A program made the position numbers and the translations under genes. A stretch of DNA of 64,000 bases from Guadua angustifolia (lineage: Eukaryota > Streptophyta > Magnoliopsida > Poales > Poaceae), in assembly GCA_036346375.1 (NCBI GenBank), contig CM070508.1, positions 36,166,862 through 36,230,861 of the forward strand, in the 5' to 3' direction. Below the pieces are notes generated by a model that saw nothing but the letters and a program-made list of their open reading frames with translations, was not told the DNA's origin and searched no databases. Every line of letters starts with the position of its first letter. Position 1 is the stretch's first letter. This document shows, piece by piece, positions 23,294 through 34,450 of the stretch.

Positions 23294-25538
23294 TCGGAAG
23301 TTCGTGATGTCAGGGTAGATATTATGGAGGAGGGGAAGACAAATACGCAAGAATGGGATGATGAAGGCAGCGAGGAGCCCGGAGACGGGGGACACGAGAT
23401 TGGTAGTGGTGAGGGGATCAGGGGGCGAGGAGACAGTCGTGTAGGTGCGAGGGTGGCCGACGAGGGGGAGGAGGTGGAGGACATAGTTGGTATGATGGAG
23501 GAGGAGGACCATGTGGATGAGGAAGTCCCTGACGGTGAACGCTCGGATGATGAGGACAATGCGTGGACTAATTATAACTTCAAAGACCTAACAATGAATG
23601 AAGGGAATAGTGATGCATGGGAGTATCATGAGAACGAGGTCACGCAGGGGGCCATATATAAAGATAAGGAGGATGTGATGGATGTGGTGAAGTACTGGGC
23701 AATGTCTCTTCGGTGGTAATTCAGGGTAGTGAAGTCTAGCAAAAAAGAGTACGACGTGAAGTGCATAGTTGACTTGTGCCCATGGCGGGTGGATGCATAC
23801 AAGGGGAAGTGGAAGGACTACTGGAAATGTTCCATAGTGATGGAGCATAACTGTGAACTGGAGGAAGAGGAGTAGGAACATCGCAATCTGTCGTCCACTT
23901 GGGTGGCAAATGTGTTTTATGGTCAGATCGTGGACAATCCGCATCTACAGCCTCAATCTATTATCAGAGCCGTGGAGGAGAGGTTTCTGTACAAGATTAG
24001 CTACGGAAAAGCATGGAGAGCAAAAAGGATAGCTTTACAAATACGATTCAGGACGTACGAGGCTTCCTACGAGAATATTTCACACTTGCTCAGGGCAATA
24101 TCACATAGGAATCCCGGTACATTCATCAACCTTGCGGAGTTTCCCGCGGATAGTGTGTGCGCGGGTAAGTGGTTCTTGCAGCGGGCCTTCCTCACCCTCG
24201 GCGCATGCATAAATGTGTTCCGACACTATCGTCTAGTCATTTGCATGGATGGCACATTCCTCACAGGGAAATACAATGGCCAGATTCTAACTGTAATCGT
24301 GGTGGACGCCAACAACCAGGTTCTACCGGTCACATTGGCCTTCGTGGAGGGTGAAAACACGGACAGCTGGTACTGGTTCCTTGAAAGAGTCAAGCTGACA
24401 GTTGTATAGGATCGACCTAATGTTTGTGTCATCCATGACCGACATGCAGGGTTGCTAACGGCGATCGTGGATATGCAACAAGGGTCCGATGTCATGGGAG
24501 CAGCAAAGTGGCCAGACCTGAAGAGCAGGTGGTGCATGAGGCACATGGGTGCCAATTTTTTTCATCAGTTCAGCAACAAGGAGCTTATGAACATGCCCAA
24601 GTGTCTGTGCAAATAGAACCAACGAAGGAAGTTTGACGCACTGTGGAGGACGTTGGATGAACTAACCAAGAAGCAATCACTGAATCAAAGGGATACTGCT
24701 AGTTCATCAAGGAACCCTATGGTCTACCATAAGGAAGGAGATGACCCCACAGCCTTGTGTGTGCTCCCGATTGACACACCAAATATTCGGCGTAGGCCGG
24801 GGACAAGCATAAAGGGTTTCATGGACTGGATACGACACGAGCCGTTGGAGAAATGGTCCCTTCTACATGACGAGGGTGGTTCCCGTTAAGGAATAATGAT
24901 AACGAACCTGGCAGAGATTTACAACTAGGTAATGAAAGGCATGAGATGCCTTCCATTGGTGGGTATAGTTGAAGGTGTGTTACTAGGTACCCAAAGATAT
25001 TTCATTGAGCGATATAGGAACTTCACTGCATGTATGTCGGACAATCGACTGTTCTACTCAACGGTTGTATCTACGTACAAGGCCAACAAAACACGAAAGG
25101 CACAGACACATCGCGTGACACCGGAGAGTGGCGTGGAACGAAGGTACCACATGCACTGCGGTGACCGAGGTCACAAAGGTGCCCACCGGGAGAGGATTTT
25201 CCATCTGTGCATACTCCGAGCTGTTGACTGTGAGTGCTCCGGCCAGAAGCCACGCCTATTGCACTTGCCGTGCTCGCACGTGATTTGCCGCAGCAGCCGA
25301 GACACACCAATCATGTCGTCCGTACATCTTCTACTATTACTACAAGCAAAGTGATATCAACACGTGGCATAACGAGGTGTACGGATACCAAGTGGATGAA
25401 TCGTTCACAATAGCCCCTCCTCCAGGACATCGATGGGTACCAGACATCCGAATGTTGAACAAGAAGATCGGGCGTCGAAGGACACGACGTATTCGGAATG
25501 ATATGGACGAGTCCGAAGCGCGTCATAATTGTGGATAA
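23294..25538 (+). pseudogene. MuDR-type MULE transposase
   Basis: A single frame stays in register from 23294 to about 25315, with stops at 23717 (TAA), 23873 (TAG), 24407 (TAG), 24614 (TAG), 24887 (TAA) and 24926 (TAG), then a frameshift. It ends at TAA 25536-25538. The N-terminal ~120 codons are acidic. A MuDR DNA-binding-like region (VKYWAMSLRW, LCPWRVDAY) follows. The MULE catalytic domain (about 24220-24470) shows VICMDGTFLTGKYNG and IHDRHAGLL, giving two of the catalytic Asp residues. A SWIM zinc finger (CECSGQKPRLLHLPCSHV) lies at about 25230-25290. The enzyme would cut and rejoin the MULE ends, but this copy cannot be translated through. The N-terminus is separated by the CACTA insertion. 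Confidence 0.9.
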
Positions 25539-25560
25539 TGTAATTTTATTTTATGTATTT

Positions 25561-26017
25561 CTAAATGTATTCCTTTCATGTATTTCTAAATGTATTTCTT
25601 TACTTCACGTACTTCAATATGTACCAGTTAATTATTGTTCCCATCATGTAATTTTTGATATTATGTGCACGATCGAACATATATTTAAATCTGCAACATT
25701 TTGTTATTTTTCATTTAATTTTTGCTAGTTGTAATGTGTAACATTTAATTATTATCTAGTTTGTTGTATTTGCTTTCTAACCATGTACTTCAATATGTAT
25801 TCCTTTCATGTATTTCTCAATGTATTTCTTTACTTCACGTACTTCAATATGTACCAGTTAATTATTGTTCCCATCATGTAATTTTTTATATTATGTGCAC
25901 GATCGAACATATATTTAAATATGCAACATTTTGTTATTTTTCATTTAATTTTTGCTAGTTGTAATGTATAACATTTAATTATTGTCCAGTTTGTTGTATT
26001 TGCTTTCTAACCATGTA
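25561..26017 (+). repeat. tandem duplication, period 230 bp
   Basis: Two copies (25561-25790 and 25791-26017) are nearly identical; for example GTACCAGTTAATTATTG occurs at 25621 and 25851. They fill the space between transposase and PMD gene. The second copy ends CCATGTAG where the first reads CCATGTAC, creating a possible splice acceptor just before the PMD gene. Confidence 0.85.
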
Positions 26018-26030
26018 GGCACAGGCGACG

Positions 26031-28599
26031 ATGGCGGGAGCTGGGCGTGCTCCTGATGCTTGCCTTGAGCTGCTAGACTAGACCGTAGATGGGACCCACC
26101 AGTCTAGATTGTCCGCAGTTCTGAATCGACAGATGGGAACACTACAACCTCGGGTGCCAAACGAGATGCTTCGCATTGACCCATGCTGGGTTCCACAGTA
26201 AGTTGCCAACGCTTCCTACTCTTTTATATACATGTACTTACCTGTGAATGCAATTTTGATGATGCTACACACTACATGCAGGTTACAAGCAGCTGGTTTA
26301 CTTCCGCTCTATAGAATGGTGGAGTAGGCCACTTCCCCGGAGGAGGGCAAGCACCTCCCATATTTCGGGTATGACCTGTCCCTGCTGACCGCTCTCATCG
26401 ACCGGTGGAGACTGAAGATGCACACGTTCCACTTGCCCTGCGGAGAGATGGCTCCGACACTGCAAGACATATGTTACCTCCTAGGACTCCCCTGTGCAGG
26501 TCCTATAGTTGTGCCACATGACGTCTCCGTCACGTGGCATGCGGAGTTGTCCGCGCGGTTCGCCGAGGTGTAGCGACACCCCTGGGCTGGCCCGTACGTG
26601 CCCCTCAGGCAGGGTGAGCGGCACGGAATGATGAAGCTGTGGCTGCTTCAGTTCACGGTTAGTACCTCCTTTATTGCAATTTAACGTAGACACACTAATT
26701 TGTTGATAATATTGTACCAAATGCTGCAGGCCGATCTAATCCACCCGCACACCGAGGACGAGGACGTGGCCCGCCACCTGGAGGCATACTTACTCTTGCT
26801 GTTCAGTTGGGTGATGTTCCCATCCTTGCATGGGAACACAGTGGACCGACACATGATAGAGTATGCCCAGTCCATCACCGACACCATGGAGCATGAGGTA
26901 ACACATTATATTAAAATCTCATCTGAGAGGACATGTATAACATTCTCGTTGTAAACAGATGGTGCAATGGTCGTGGGCCTCTGCTTGTGCTTTCATGGCG
27001 ACATCTGAGAGTCTCATGCGACGCCGCTCTCGGCGGAACCGGGATGAGACGATGTCAGGTTGCATCCTACTGTGTAGTTGTGGTCCTAGGAGCATTTCTC
27101 CGTCGGTAGGCCTCTTGTTGACACTGCGCCGTACACATAGGACCTTTACGATGACCACCCGATGGATTGGCCCATCATGGGCCACTACTGGGTTTGATGA
27201 TAGGTATGCCCCCTCGTATCTTATTCCCCACTTACGCACTTTCATAACATGCACCATTTTTAATTCCGCACAGTGGTTGTACGTGCACTGACAGGTCAGG
27301 AGGTCCTACCCCGAGTTCGTTCGAGAGTTTGATAGGCTCCACGATGATGACGTGCGGTGGACGCCGTATAGAGTGTACAACGTCCATGTCCGAGCACCTT
27401 ACGGGATCTCCGTGCTTTGCACACGGGACGAGCAGTTCTGGCTCACCCGTAAGGTCCTCATCTTCGACCTGTGTGTGGAGGAGTACTTGCCGTACCGAGT
27501 ATTGTGACAATTCGGCCTGTTCTAGGCTTTTCCCTTGCCGTCTCGTCACGTTGTCGCACGTGGCACTCATAAGTATGTCTCCGGAGCACACTACTTTGCA
27601 TTCCCGCTGAATGGATGTTGTATGCAAATTCCTGTTTTTGCATTGCAGGATGACCCATATGGGGGCTGCAGCGAGCACTCAGTTCGCGCATCGCACACAG
27701 CCATGGGCACTGCAGTGGGACAACGCACTCACAAACAGGGTCACCGAGACCAGGGCGTACGACCATGACATGTATGACGAGTACATGGAATGGTTCGTGC
27801 CATGGACTCGGCTCAGGGTGGGGTACACACCAGCACCGTATGTCATAGAGCAAGCATTGGTGATGGACACGTACCCTTCACAGATGTCCGAAAGGGACAA
27901 CTTCGCGGTAAGTGTCACAATCGAATCTCTATGGGTACATCTTTTTCATGTAAATTATCTCATATCAAACCGGCATTACATGCAGGCACAGCTTGCAGGA
28001 GAGGTGCACCTGGAGGCTACGTCCATGTTGACGTGCCTCCGGGTGGGCATCCTGATGACCACCACTGAGGCCGAGTAGCTTGGGAGTGGGTCCTCGATAG
28101 GGCGATGCGGTTGTGTCGCCTAGCCACCTGCCGAGGGCACAGAGACATCGTCGGATGCAGCGCACCACGTCCCCGTGGGCCAACACCTTGCCCTCCCCCG
28201 GTGGCTCCTCGGGGAGCTGTGCCTGTACCTCCCCGTGGCAGTCATCTCCCACGGGCCGACGTTGGCTACAACAAGTCCTCGTGGCCTCCCTCATTGTAGC
28301 AGTGGGGATAGTGGGGTGACACGGGGCCTTCTTCGTCTCGCGCCCCACCAGGACCCCAGGGTGATTTCGGCGATGCAGATTACGATGACCAGGAGGAGGC
28401 AGCATTCGACGTAGCGCAGTACCTGTCGACTGAGTTCCTCGGCCCCTCTCAATTCCCGGGAGCACCGTACCAGGACACACTCGAGTCACCGCCAGACTAC
28501 TCTACCCCTGCACTGTAGGGCCAGCCTAGGAGGGTCGTCCGTCCTCCATCGCCACTCATGTACCCCACAGACCAAATCAGGAAGCGTGGTCGTGAGTGA
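26031..28599 (+). pseudogene. plant mobile domain (PMD, aminotransferase-like) gene in the MULE
   Basis: A seven-exon model fits GT-AG borders: 26031-26197, 26282-26658, 26730-26897, 26959-27203, 27274-27572, 27649-27907 and 27986-28599. PMD hallmarks are visible in order: LPYFGYDLSLLTALIDRW, FHLPCGEMAPTLQDICYLLG, EFDRLHDDDVRWTPY, WLTRKVLIFDLCVEEYLPYR and WFVPWTRLRVGY. The C-terminus is Pro-rich and ends QIRKRGRE. Stops probably from CAG or CGA codons occur in exons 1, 2 and 5, and exon 4 has a frameshift. PMD proteins occur both as host genes (MAIN/MAIL1, linked to genome stability and silencing) and inside transposons; the role in transposons is unclear. The model start (ATG 26031) is uncertain, since the gene might instead be spliced to the transposase. 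Confidence 0.75.
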
Positions 28600-28715
28600 C
28601 TTGTTGTACAGCTGTACTTTTGTAATGCCTTTACCTTCAGCACCATGTTGTATAATTGTGTGAATTCAGTGCAAGCAGACCTTTTTACCTTATCCGTCTC
28701 AATTAGTAACATATG

Positions 28716-29130
28716 TGCCTTTTTCGATTTTCGCAATTTCGTGTTGGGGCAACGTCCGACCTGCTCGCCCATAAATAAGTGGTAGCCTGCGTTGCATAGG
28801 TCGCTCGTGATTTTTCTTGTATTTTTTGTGTCATATCCGGTGGGCCCTGCGAGGCTACAAAACCCCTAAGTGGCCACAGTTTAGGGGTTGGCCACTTAGG
28901 GGTTTTGTGGCCGCGTGTGCCTTTTCTGATTTTCGCAACTTCATGCTGGGGCAACGTCTGACCTGCTCACCCATAGATAAGTGGTAGCTTGCGTTGCGTA
29001 GGTCGCTCGTGATTTTTTCTATATTTTCTAGGTTGTATCCGGTGGGCCCTACGAGGCTACAAAAACCCCTAAGTGGCCACAGTTTTGGAGTTTTGTGGCT
29101 GCTGTGCCTTTTTCGATTTTCGCAAACATG
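28716..29130 (+). repeat. tandem repeat (~200 bp unit) with strong hairpin
   Basis: Units start at 28716, 28919 and 29106 with GCCTTTTTCGATTTTCGCAA or a close variant; the third is partial. Inside unit 1, AAAACCCCTAAGTGGCCA (28859-28876) and its exact complement (28889-28906) form an 18 bp stem with a 12-base loop. Unit 2 keeps only the left arm. Non-coding. It separates the PMD gene from the convergent GRF-like gene. Confidence 0.85.
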
Positions 29131-29209
29131 GGTGGGAGAGGGAGATTAGAGAGAGGGCGATTCTCAAATCATAAGTTACTGTGGAAAATAAGGTAGGCCA
29201 CACTCTTTA

Positions 29210-29852
29210 TTACAACTTAAAATTGGGAGGAGCATCACGAACAAGGAAAATAATAGTTACAACTTGACGTCTACTGAGTGCATCGAGGCCACTTCCCCTT
29301 CTCCCATGCCTCTGGTAGGGCTTCTCTGGCACGATGTGCCCTCTCTCGTTTCCTCTCTCTCTCTCGGCCTCCTTCTCCTCTGCTTCCTTTCTACGTGCCT
29401 CCTCGTGTGCGACGTCACGTTGCTCTTGAAGTTGCCACCTAAACTCCTCGTCCTGGTTGGCTTGATCAAGAAGCCTTTGGTCTTTAGGGTTGATCTCCAT
29501 GTCAAACCACTGCTCAAATTCACACAGTAGTAGAGGCGACTGCATGAAACATAAATTAGCAAAGTTTCATGTACAAATATTATGAAACACGCTTGATTAT
29601 TACCATCTGGCGATCCTTCAGGCTCTTCTCCGGCGGGTCGAAGGCGTAGTTGCGACACTTCCAATACATCCTCTTCCAAGTTGGAATTTCCCAAGAGCGG
29701 ACAAGCTTACAAGGATCTTCGTACATACACAGCGGTGGGACAGCCCCACGAGGTAGGAAGAGATCCTGGTACGCTGAATTGCGTGGCCAATCCCAAGCGC
29801 CTCCCTCATCCTTTGCTTTCCCCTTTCTCTTTCCACTTGCACATCTCAACAT
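29210..29852 (-). CDS. GRF-like zinc-ribbon protein, two exons, intact
   Basis: Exon 1 runs 29852-29604 (83 codons) and exon 2 runs 29539-29210, joined by a 64 bp GT-AG intron in phase 0, giving about 192 residues with no internal stop. The N-terminus is basic (RCASGKRKGKAKDE). Four Cys fit a GRF-type zinc ribbon: PPLCMYEDPC, YWKCRNYAF and, across the splice, LLLCEFEQWFD; the C-x-F-x-x-W-x-D ending is typical of GRF domains. A Glu/Arg-rich coiled coil follows. It converges with the PMD gene, inside the right end of the MULE. GRF domains often bind nucleic acid, but a role here is inference. No close named relative is recognised. It is the only MULE gene without breaks. Confidence 0.6.
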
Positions 29853-29984
29853 TTTGAATTGATCCTCTACTTCTTTTTATTCTTTCCTCCATCTCTTTTT
29901 TTCTCTTCTTCCCTTCTCTCTTCTTTTCTTACCTCTTCTTTCGGTTTTGATTTTCCTCTCGGTCTCGCTCGGTGAGAACGAAGG

Positions 29985-30260
29985 CAGGAGGGGTGGTATA
30001 AAGGGTAGATATCGCCCTTATATAGGGCGATCGCCCCATATTAGGGCAATTTTCCCCCGGGCAGTGTGCCCCCCTGACGGCATTGAACAGCCTAGGGGCG
30101 ACGTTTTTACGGCAGGGTCCCTATCGCCCGCATATGGCACGATCGCCCCATATCCGAGCGACGGGAGCCCATTTTCATAATTTTTTTCCATTGATTATTT
30201 TCAAAAATAAGATTTTAAAAAATATTAAATAAAAAAATTCTACTAACTTAGTCGGGCAGC
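29985..30260 (-). repeat. right terminal inverted repeat of the MULE
   Basis: Inverted counterpart of 21185-21455. It holds two clusters of TATCGCCC ... GATCGCCCC (about 30008-30050 and 30120-30165), then GGGAGCCC and an A/T-rich outer part ending near TACTAACTTAGTC. Confidence 0.7.
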
Positions 30261-30889
30261 CAAGTCCTGGCTTGACTCGGCTAAGTTGGCACCGGCTTGG
30301 GTTAGGGTGGCTGGGATGGCCGGTCTAGTTGGCCTGACTGATTGGTGTGGCTTCGACCTGGGCCACTTGCCCTGGGCGAGTAGCGGTGGAGAGGTTGAGC
30401 TGACCAGCCTATGGGCCCTCATGGCTCATGCTGGTGTCATGCTAGCCAAGTTAGCTGACCGATCTAGGGTTAGGATTGGCCGGCCCACTGGTGGGGCTTG
30501 CTCTTTTCTGATTTTCTCTTGTTTCTTTGGTGATTTCCCTAATAAAAATGTTTACATGCATTATATATGGAAATAATCGATAATATAGCTTAAAAAATGA
30601 TTAAATCATTCTTACTGTGTCTTTTGCAAGATTTCCAGGGCTACAATATGAGTAAAGACTGTGTCAATGCATTACCCCAAGCTTATACTTTTCCTTATCA
30701 AGAGCACAACTAAACTAACATTCGGTGGGTTAGGAGTTGCCAAGGATTCAATTTTCATTTCCGGTTGAAATCTTGTTGTTGACCGAACTCAATGTATATG
30801 TGCATGATAATTAATAGACATGAAATAAAATTGATACATATGGCAATTTATCACATATTTGCATCACAATAAAACCAATGTATATTTGC
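30261..30889. other. no gene seen
   Basis: A G/C-richer stretch to about 30510 repeats TTGGC / GGCCGG words; the remainder is A/T-rich. An open frame at 30286-30576 has a composition-driven look and no recognisable domain. Confidence 0.5.
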
Positions 30890-32340
30890 ATCACATACCT
30901 ACGAGTAGTAGTATACGTGTGGTGCAAACTCCACCTCGTTATCAACAATGACCTCGTGATACCTCCTCTCATGTAGTTAATTGTATTCTTCCTAGGTCAT
31001 GTCCTACGATAGGTAGATAGACTTTCAATGTTCGTAATGAGCCATCCAACCGCTATAATTCTCTGACTAGTGAAGGTACTTGATAGATGTGTGCTGTGCG
31101 TACAGATCGGCATTTGAATCAGTATAGTAAAACAGCCAAGAGATGTTTGATCTATCATAACTCTGTCTGGTATTGTACCCACCCTGATCCTAGCCATAGG
31201 GCATCGAAACATGCTCACTATGCTCAATTGGGAAGCCCAAATGGCTGGAAGACTGGCTGCTACACCATAAACTTGCGTCATCCTAGGGTTGTGTTGCCTG
31301 CCACCCACCCTCACCACTTGACGCACCCTTCCCCATACTGTGGATCTACTCTGTGAGCCCCTCCTTGGGGTGCTACCCCCTGTTGTGATCCTATCAGCGA
31401 TTGTGACTGCTAACGGGGCTAGAGGGAGTATCATCTAGGGTTCGTCCCATCATCGTTGGGAGAGTCTGTCGCTGTCACTGGGCTACTACTGATGTACTGC
31501 ACATTATGAGGAGGTGTATCAGCATCATCGTCACTACTGATATTAGGCTCACCATCACTTATGGAAGAACATGACCCCATTACAGTACACCATGAAGTTG
31601 ATGATGCTCTACTAAGTAGTCTTAGTCCAGGCGTCACACCAAACGTGGCCTAGTTTTCCTTGAACCTATGGAGGTAATGGACTATCTCCTGCTCGTTCTT
31701 GTCCAAGTACTTCCCGTCTGTCTCATGGCCACGTGGTGCACGAACCCGTGCGCCTTGCTCCTGAATCATCTTGAGTGTTCTTGTACATTGGGAGCATAAG
31801 AGGTTAGTACAATCATCACAAGGGTTGTAACTTACAAACATATGATCGTTTCATACCAATGAAATACGAGCACTTAGCCTTCTTTCTTGGAATCGCATTA
31901 GCATCAAACCACTTGCACCATACCCTCCCTAGCTTCTGCCTCATCCTCTACTTGAATGTAGTGTCAACACAAGGTAGCTATGGGGCACCACTACGTGCAA
32001 GGTCAACAGTGAAGGAGGCATGGCTTTTCGTGTCAATTTGGACCTTCCAAACATTTTGCTAAGAGTGGATTGGATCGAGGACCTCGCTGCACCACTCCTA
32101 AATCCTGAACCTAGGGTCAAAACTTGGCTCCTGAGGTAGGCCTTTTCTCTAGAGGCCCTTATGGCCATCTTGAGCTGCTCTTGCTCGGTACAGTACTCTA
32201 TGGCCATGGTTGCCCAATCATCTCATGTCTCCTCCGTACGGAGCCGCATCGCCTCCTTCTCCTTTTTCTTCTCCAGACCTCCATGAATGTCAGTGAGCAT
32301 GGCCTGCCTAACCACTTTAGGTATGCCTAGGTAGGCCTTC
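30890..32340 (-). pseudogene. hAT transposase remnant (DUF659 region and C-terminal tail)
   Basis: Read on the - strand in changing frames, this shows WFDANAIPRKKAKCSYF near 31890, then QGARVRAPRGHETDGKYLDK (~31690-31770). Across a frameshift near 31600 it shows CDAWTK, two stops and SIINFMVYCNGVMFFHK (~31560-31620). The last motif is the conserved core of the DUF659 segment in plant hAT-type transposases. The tail follows almost at once: acidic SSDDDADTPP, then a Tyr/Ser-rich stretch (~30900-31430). The catalytic middle and dimerisation region are missing, so this is an internally deleted, dead copy. No terminal repeats were identified. Confidence 0.55.
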
Positions 32341-32827
32341 ACATCACCAGCGTGGTTAGCCAAATGTTCCTTTAGACGGGTTGCCCCTCCACCCTTCATA
32401 ACATGCCTGCGGTGTTTGCACTTTGACCCTCGACCGATGCATTCCCTGTGCTACAACACAGTACCTGCACGATCTGCCATCGCGAGAGCCTACAACGGAA
32501 TATAAAAGATGCCAAACATGCATTTTGGCCAAAAATTCGGCCAGATCCGGTATCTACAACTATCATTTCGCTTAAATATAATGAAATCTCAGGTCTAATA
32601 ATTGAGATTTCAGCCACAAAATACTCTAGTTTCGCTCAGCTAATCACCAAAATTTTGGGTAAACTACCCGAGATTTCGATTAATATGCCCGAGATCTCGA
32701 CAAGTGAGGGTGAGATTTACCTTTGCTTGGCCGGGGATGGTCGGATCTAGTCGGCCGCCGAGGGGAAAGAAAGCTGAGGTGAGTTTACATACCGAAGAGG
32801 TGACTTAGTGAAGTGAGAGCCCATGAG
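32341..32827. other. no gene seen
   Basis: Intergenic sequence. A 100-codon open frame at 32448-32750 has no recognisable motif. From 32560 the DNA contains short GAGATTTC-type repeats in several orientations. Confidence 0.5.
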
Positions 32828-33713
32828 TAGGGATGAAAACGGAACAGAAATGGTCAATAAATAGTCATTCCGTTTCTGTTTCCACATCTTTTATTGGTAA
32901 CGGAAACAAAATCAGAAATCCCAGAAAAGGATAGTGACTGAAACAAATGCGGAACGGAAAGGAGCGGATAAGAAAACGAAAGTGGAAAATTCCACAAGAA
33001 CATAGTACATGATCACAATATACATGACCGCAAAAATAATGTAACTCATTCCACCTCTAAGGAGGATACAAAAACAATGTTATATTCACCGGTATAACTA
33101 GGAAGTTTTTTCTCAAGATTGTACTCGCTATTTGTCCCTCATATCAGACAACCATATCCTCCTCCATATCATTATCATCGACATCCTCTTGGTCCTCCAA
33201 CTATGAAGGTGTAACACCCTAAAATTTGCATATTATTGTTCAATGTTTAGTTATGATTTCCTAAGATTTATCCTAGATTATCTGGAGTTTATAAATGCCA
33301 TTTTGTTATTTTTAGATTTATAGAATTAATTTATTCATGAAAAATGAAACTAAAATTATGATAGAAATAATTTTCCTAGGGTCAAAATATTCTGAAGTAT
33401 TTTTTGGAATTTTTGAACTCTATTTGATATTTTCTACAAAACTATTTATATTTATAAAATTATTTTAATTTGGAAATAAATGTAAATTCTTCGTTCTCCT
33501 TTTTAGCCAAGTTTCCGATGGAATTTTCGGTCTCACTTATATGGAATTTCCATTTTCATTTCCATTTCTATCGGAAATAGCTCTCCCGTTTCCGACAAAA
33601 AAATTTCTGTTTCCGTTTCCATACCGATATTTTCCGTTTCTGCTTCTGATAAAGGCTTCCGTTTCTATTTTTCTTCAGAACGATTGGAAATTCCACTCCC
33701 GTTTTCATCCCTA
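32828..33713. mobile_element. hAT-type MITE
   Basis: Perfect 15 bp terminal inverted repeats, TAGGGATGAAAACGG at 32828-32842 and its complement at 33699-33713, are flanked by 8-base sequences CCCATGAG and CCCGCGAG that match at six of eight positions, as expected of a decayed hAT target duplication. The interior is rich in CGTTTC/GGAAAC-type words in inverted order. It holds an LTR fragment (33210-33520) and no coding capacity. Confidence 0.8.
33210..33520 (+). repeat. LTR fragment of a gypsy element inside the MITE
   Basis: Starts TGTAACACCCTAAAATTTGC, close to the first bases of the gypsy LTRs at 5594 and 60304, and shares their A/T-rich phrase around GAAGTATTTTTTGGAATTT. It stops after ~310 bp with no matching end, so it is a truncated piece. 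Confidence 0.6.
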
Positions 33714-33914
33714 CCCGCGAGGAAGAGGGGTCTATTCCTTTTGTTTGATCTGAAGTAGAGCCTACAAGTATTTCTCAATCCCACAACCTACAAGCAACAC
33801 TAGTCGGCTTAGTAGGTGAAATGCGTGAAGATAAGGCGTTGTTGCCATTCTAGGGCTTGAGTTAGAATCCCGCATCCTACAAAATTTTCTACGATTTTGT
33901 TTCACTTTTTTTCG

Positions 33915-34450
33915 CATGTACTCATGTATATGGCCTAACAATGCTTCACAGAAAATTTGAAGCCCAATCTGTGCAGAATACATTAGAATCCAGTTAATAA
34001 AATATGAAAACCAGTGAAAACACTCGAGACCTCAGTTAGATTTCCTAAAATCTTGCCAAGATTTCCGAAAACACTATAGCATTTTGGATTTTTTTTTGAA
34101 TTTTTCTAATCTGGATGAGATTTTGAATCTCGTGGGGTCCAAAATCTGAGATTTTACCGAAATTTCACTAGTTTTCGGCAGGATTTCATTGTTAGGCCAT
34201 ATACATGTACTCATGTATCTGGCCTAACAATGCTTCACAGAAAATTTGAAGCCCAATCTGTGCAGAATACACTGGAATTTGTTTAATAAAATATGAAAAC
34301 CGGCAAAAACACTCGAGACCTCGGTCAGATTTACTGAAATCTTGCCAAGATTTTCGAAAACACTATAGCATTTTGGATTTTTTTGAATTTTCCTAATCTA
34401 GACGAGATTTTGATCTCGCGGGGCCCAAAATCTGAGATTTTCCCAAAATT
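33915..34450 (+). repeat. 289 bp tandem duplication, second copy split by the copia element
   Basis: Copy 1 spans 33915-34203 and copy 2 starts at 34204 with the same CATGTACTCATGTAT. Copy 2 is interrupted at 34450 and resumes at 45549 (AAATTTCACTAGTTTTCGGC) to about 45572. The interior is A/T-rich with GAGATTTT-type words and no ORF. Confidence 0.85.

Larger units (their letters stand above)
21185..30260 (+). mobile_element. Mutator-like element (MULE) with three genes
   Basis: Two similar sequences in inverted orientation (about 21185-21455 and 29985-30260) bracket a MuDR-type transposase, a plant-mobile-domain gene and a GRF-like gene on the opposite strand. Long terminal inverted repeats and this transposase type define MULEs. 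The outer limits are approximate, because similarity fades gradually and the expected 9 bp target duplication was not found. A CACTA element is inserted at 22411. The transposase is dead, so the element cannot move on its own. Confidence 0.75.

Noticed and set aside
26919..28489. Many - strand ORFs over the PMD gene
   Set aside because: The + strand shows PMD motifs with GT-AG exon borders; the reverse frames have none.
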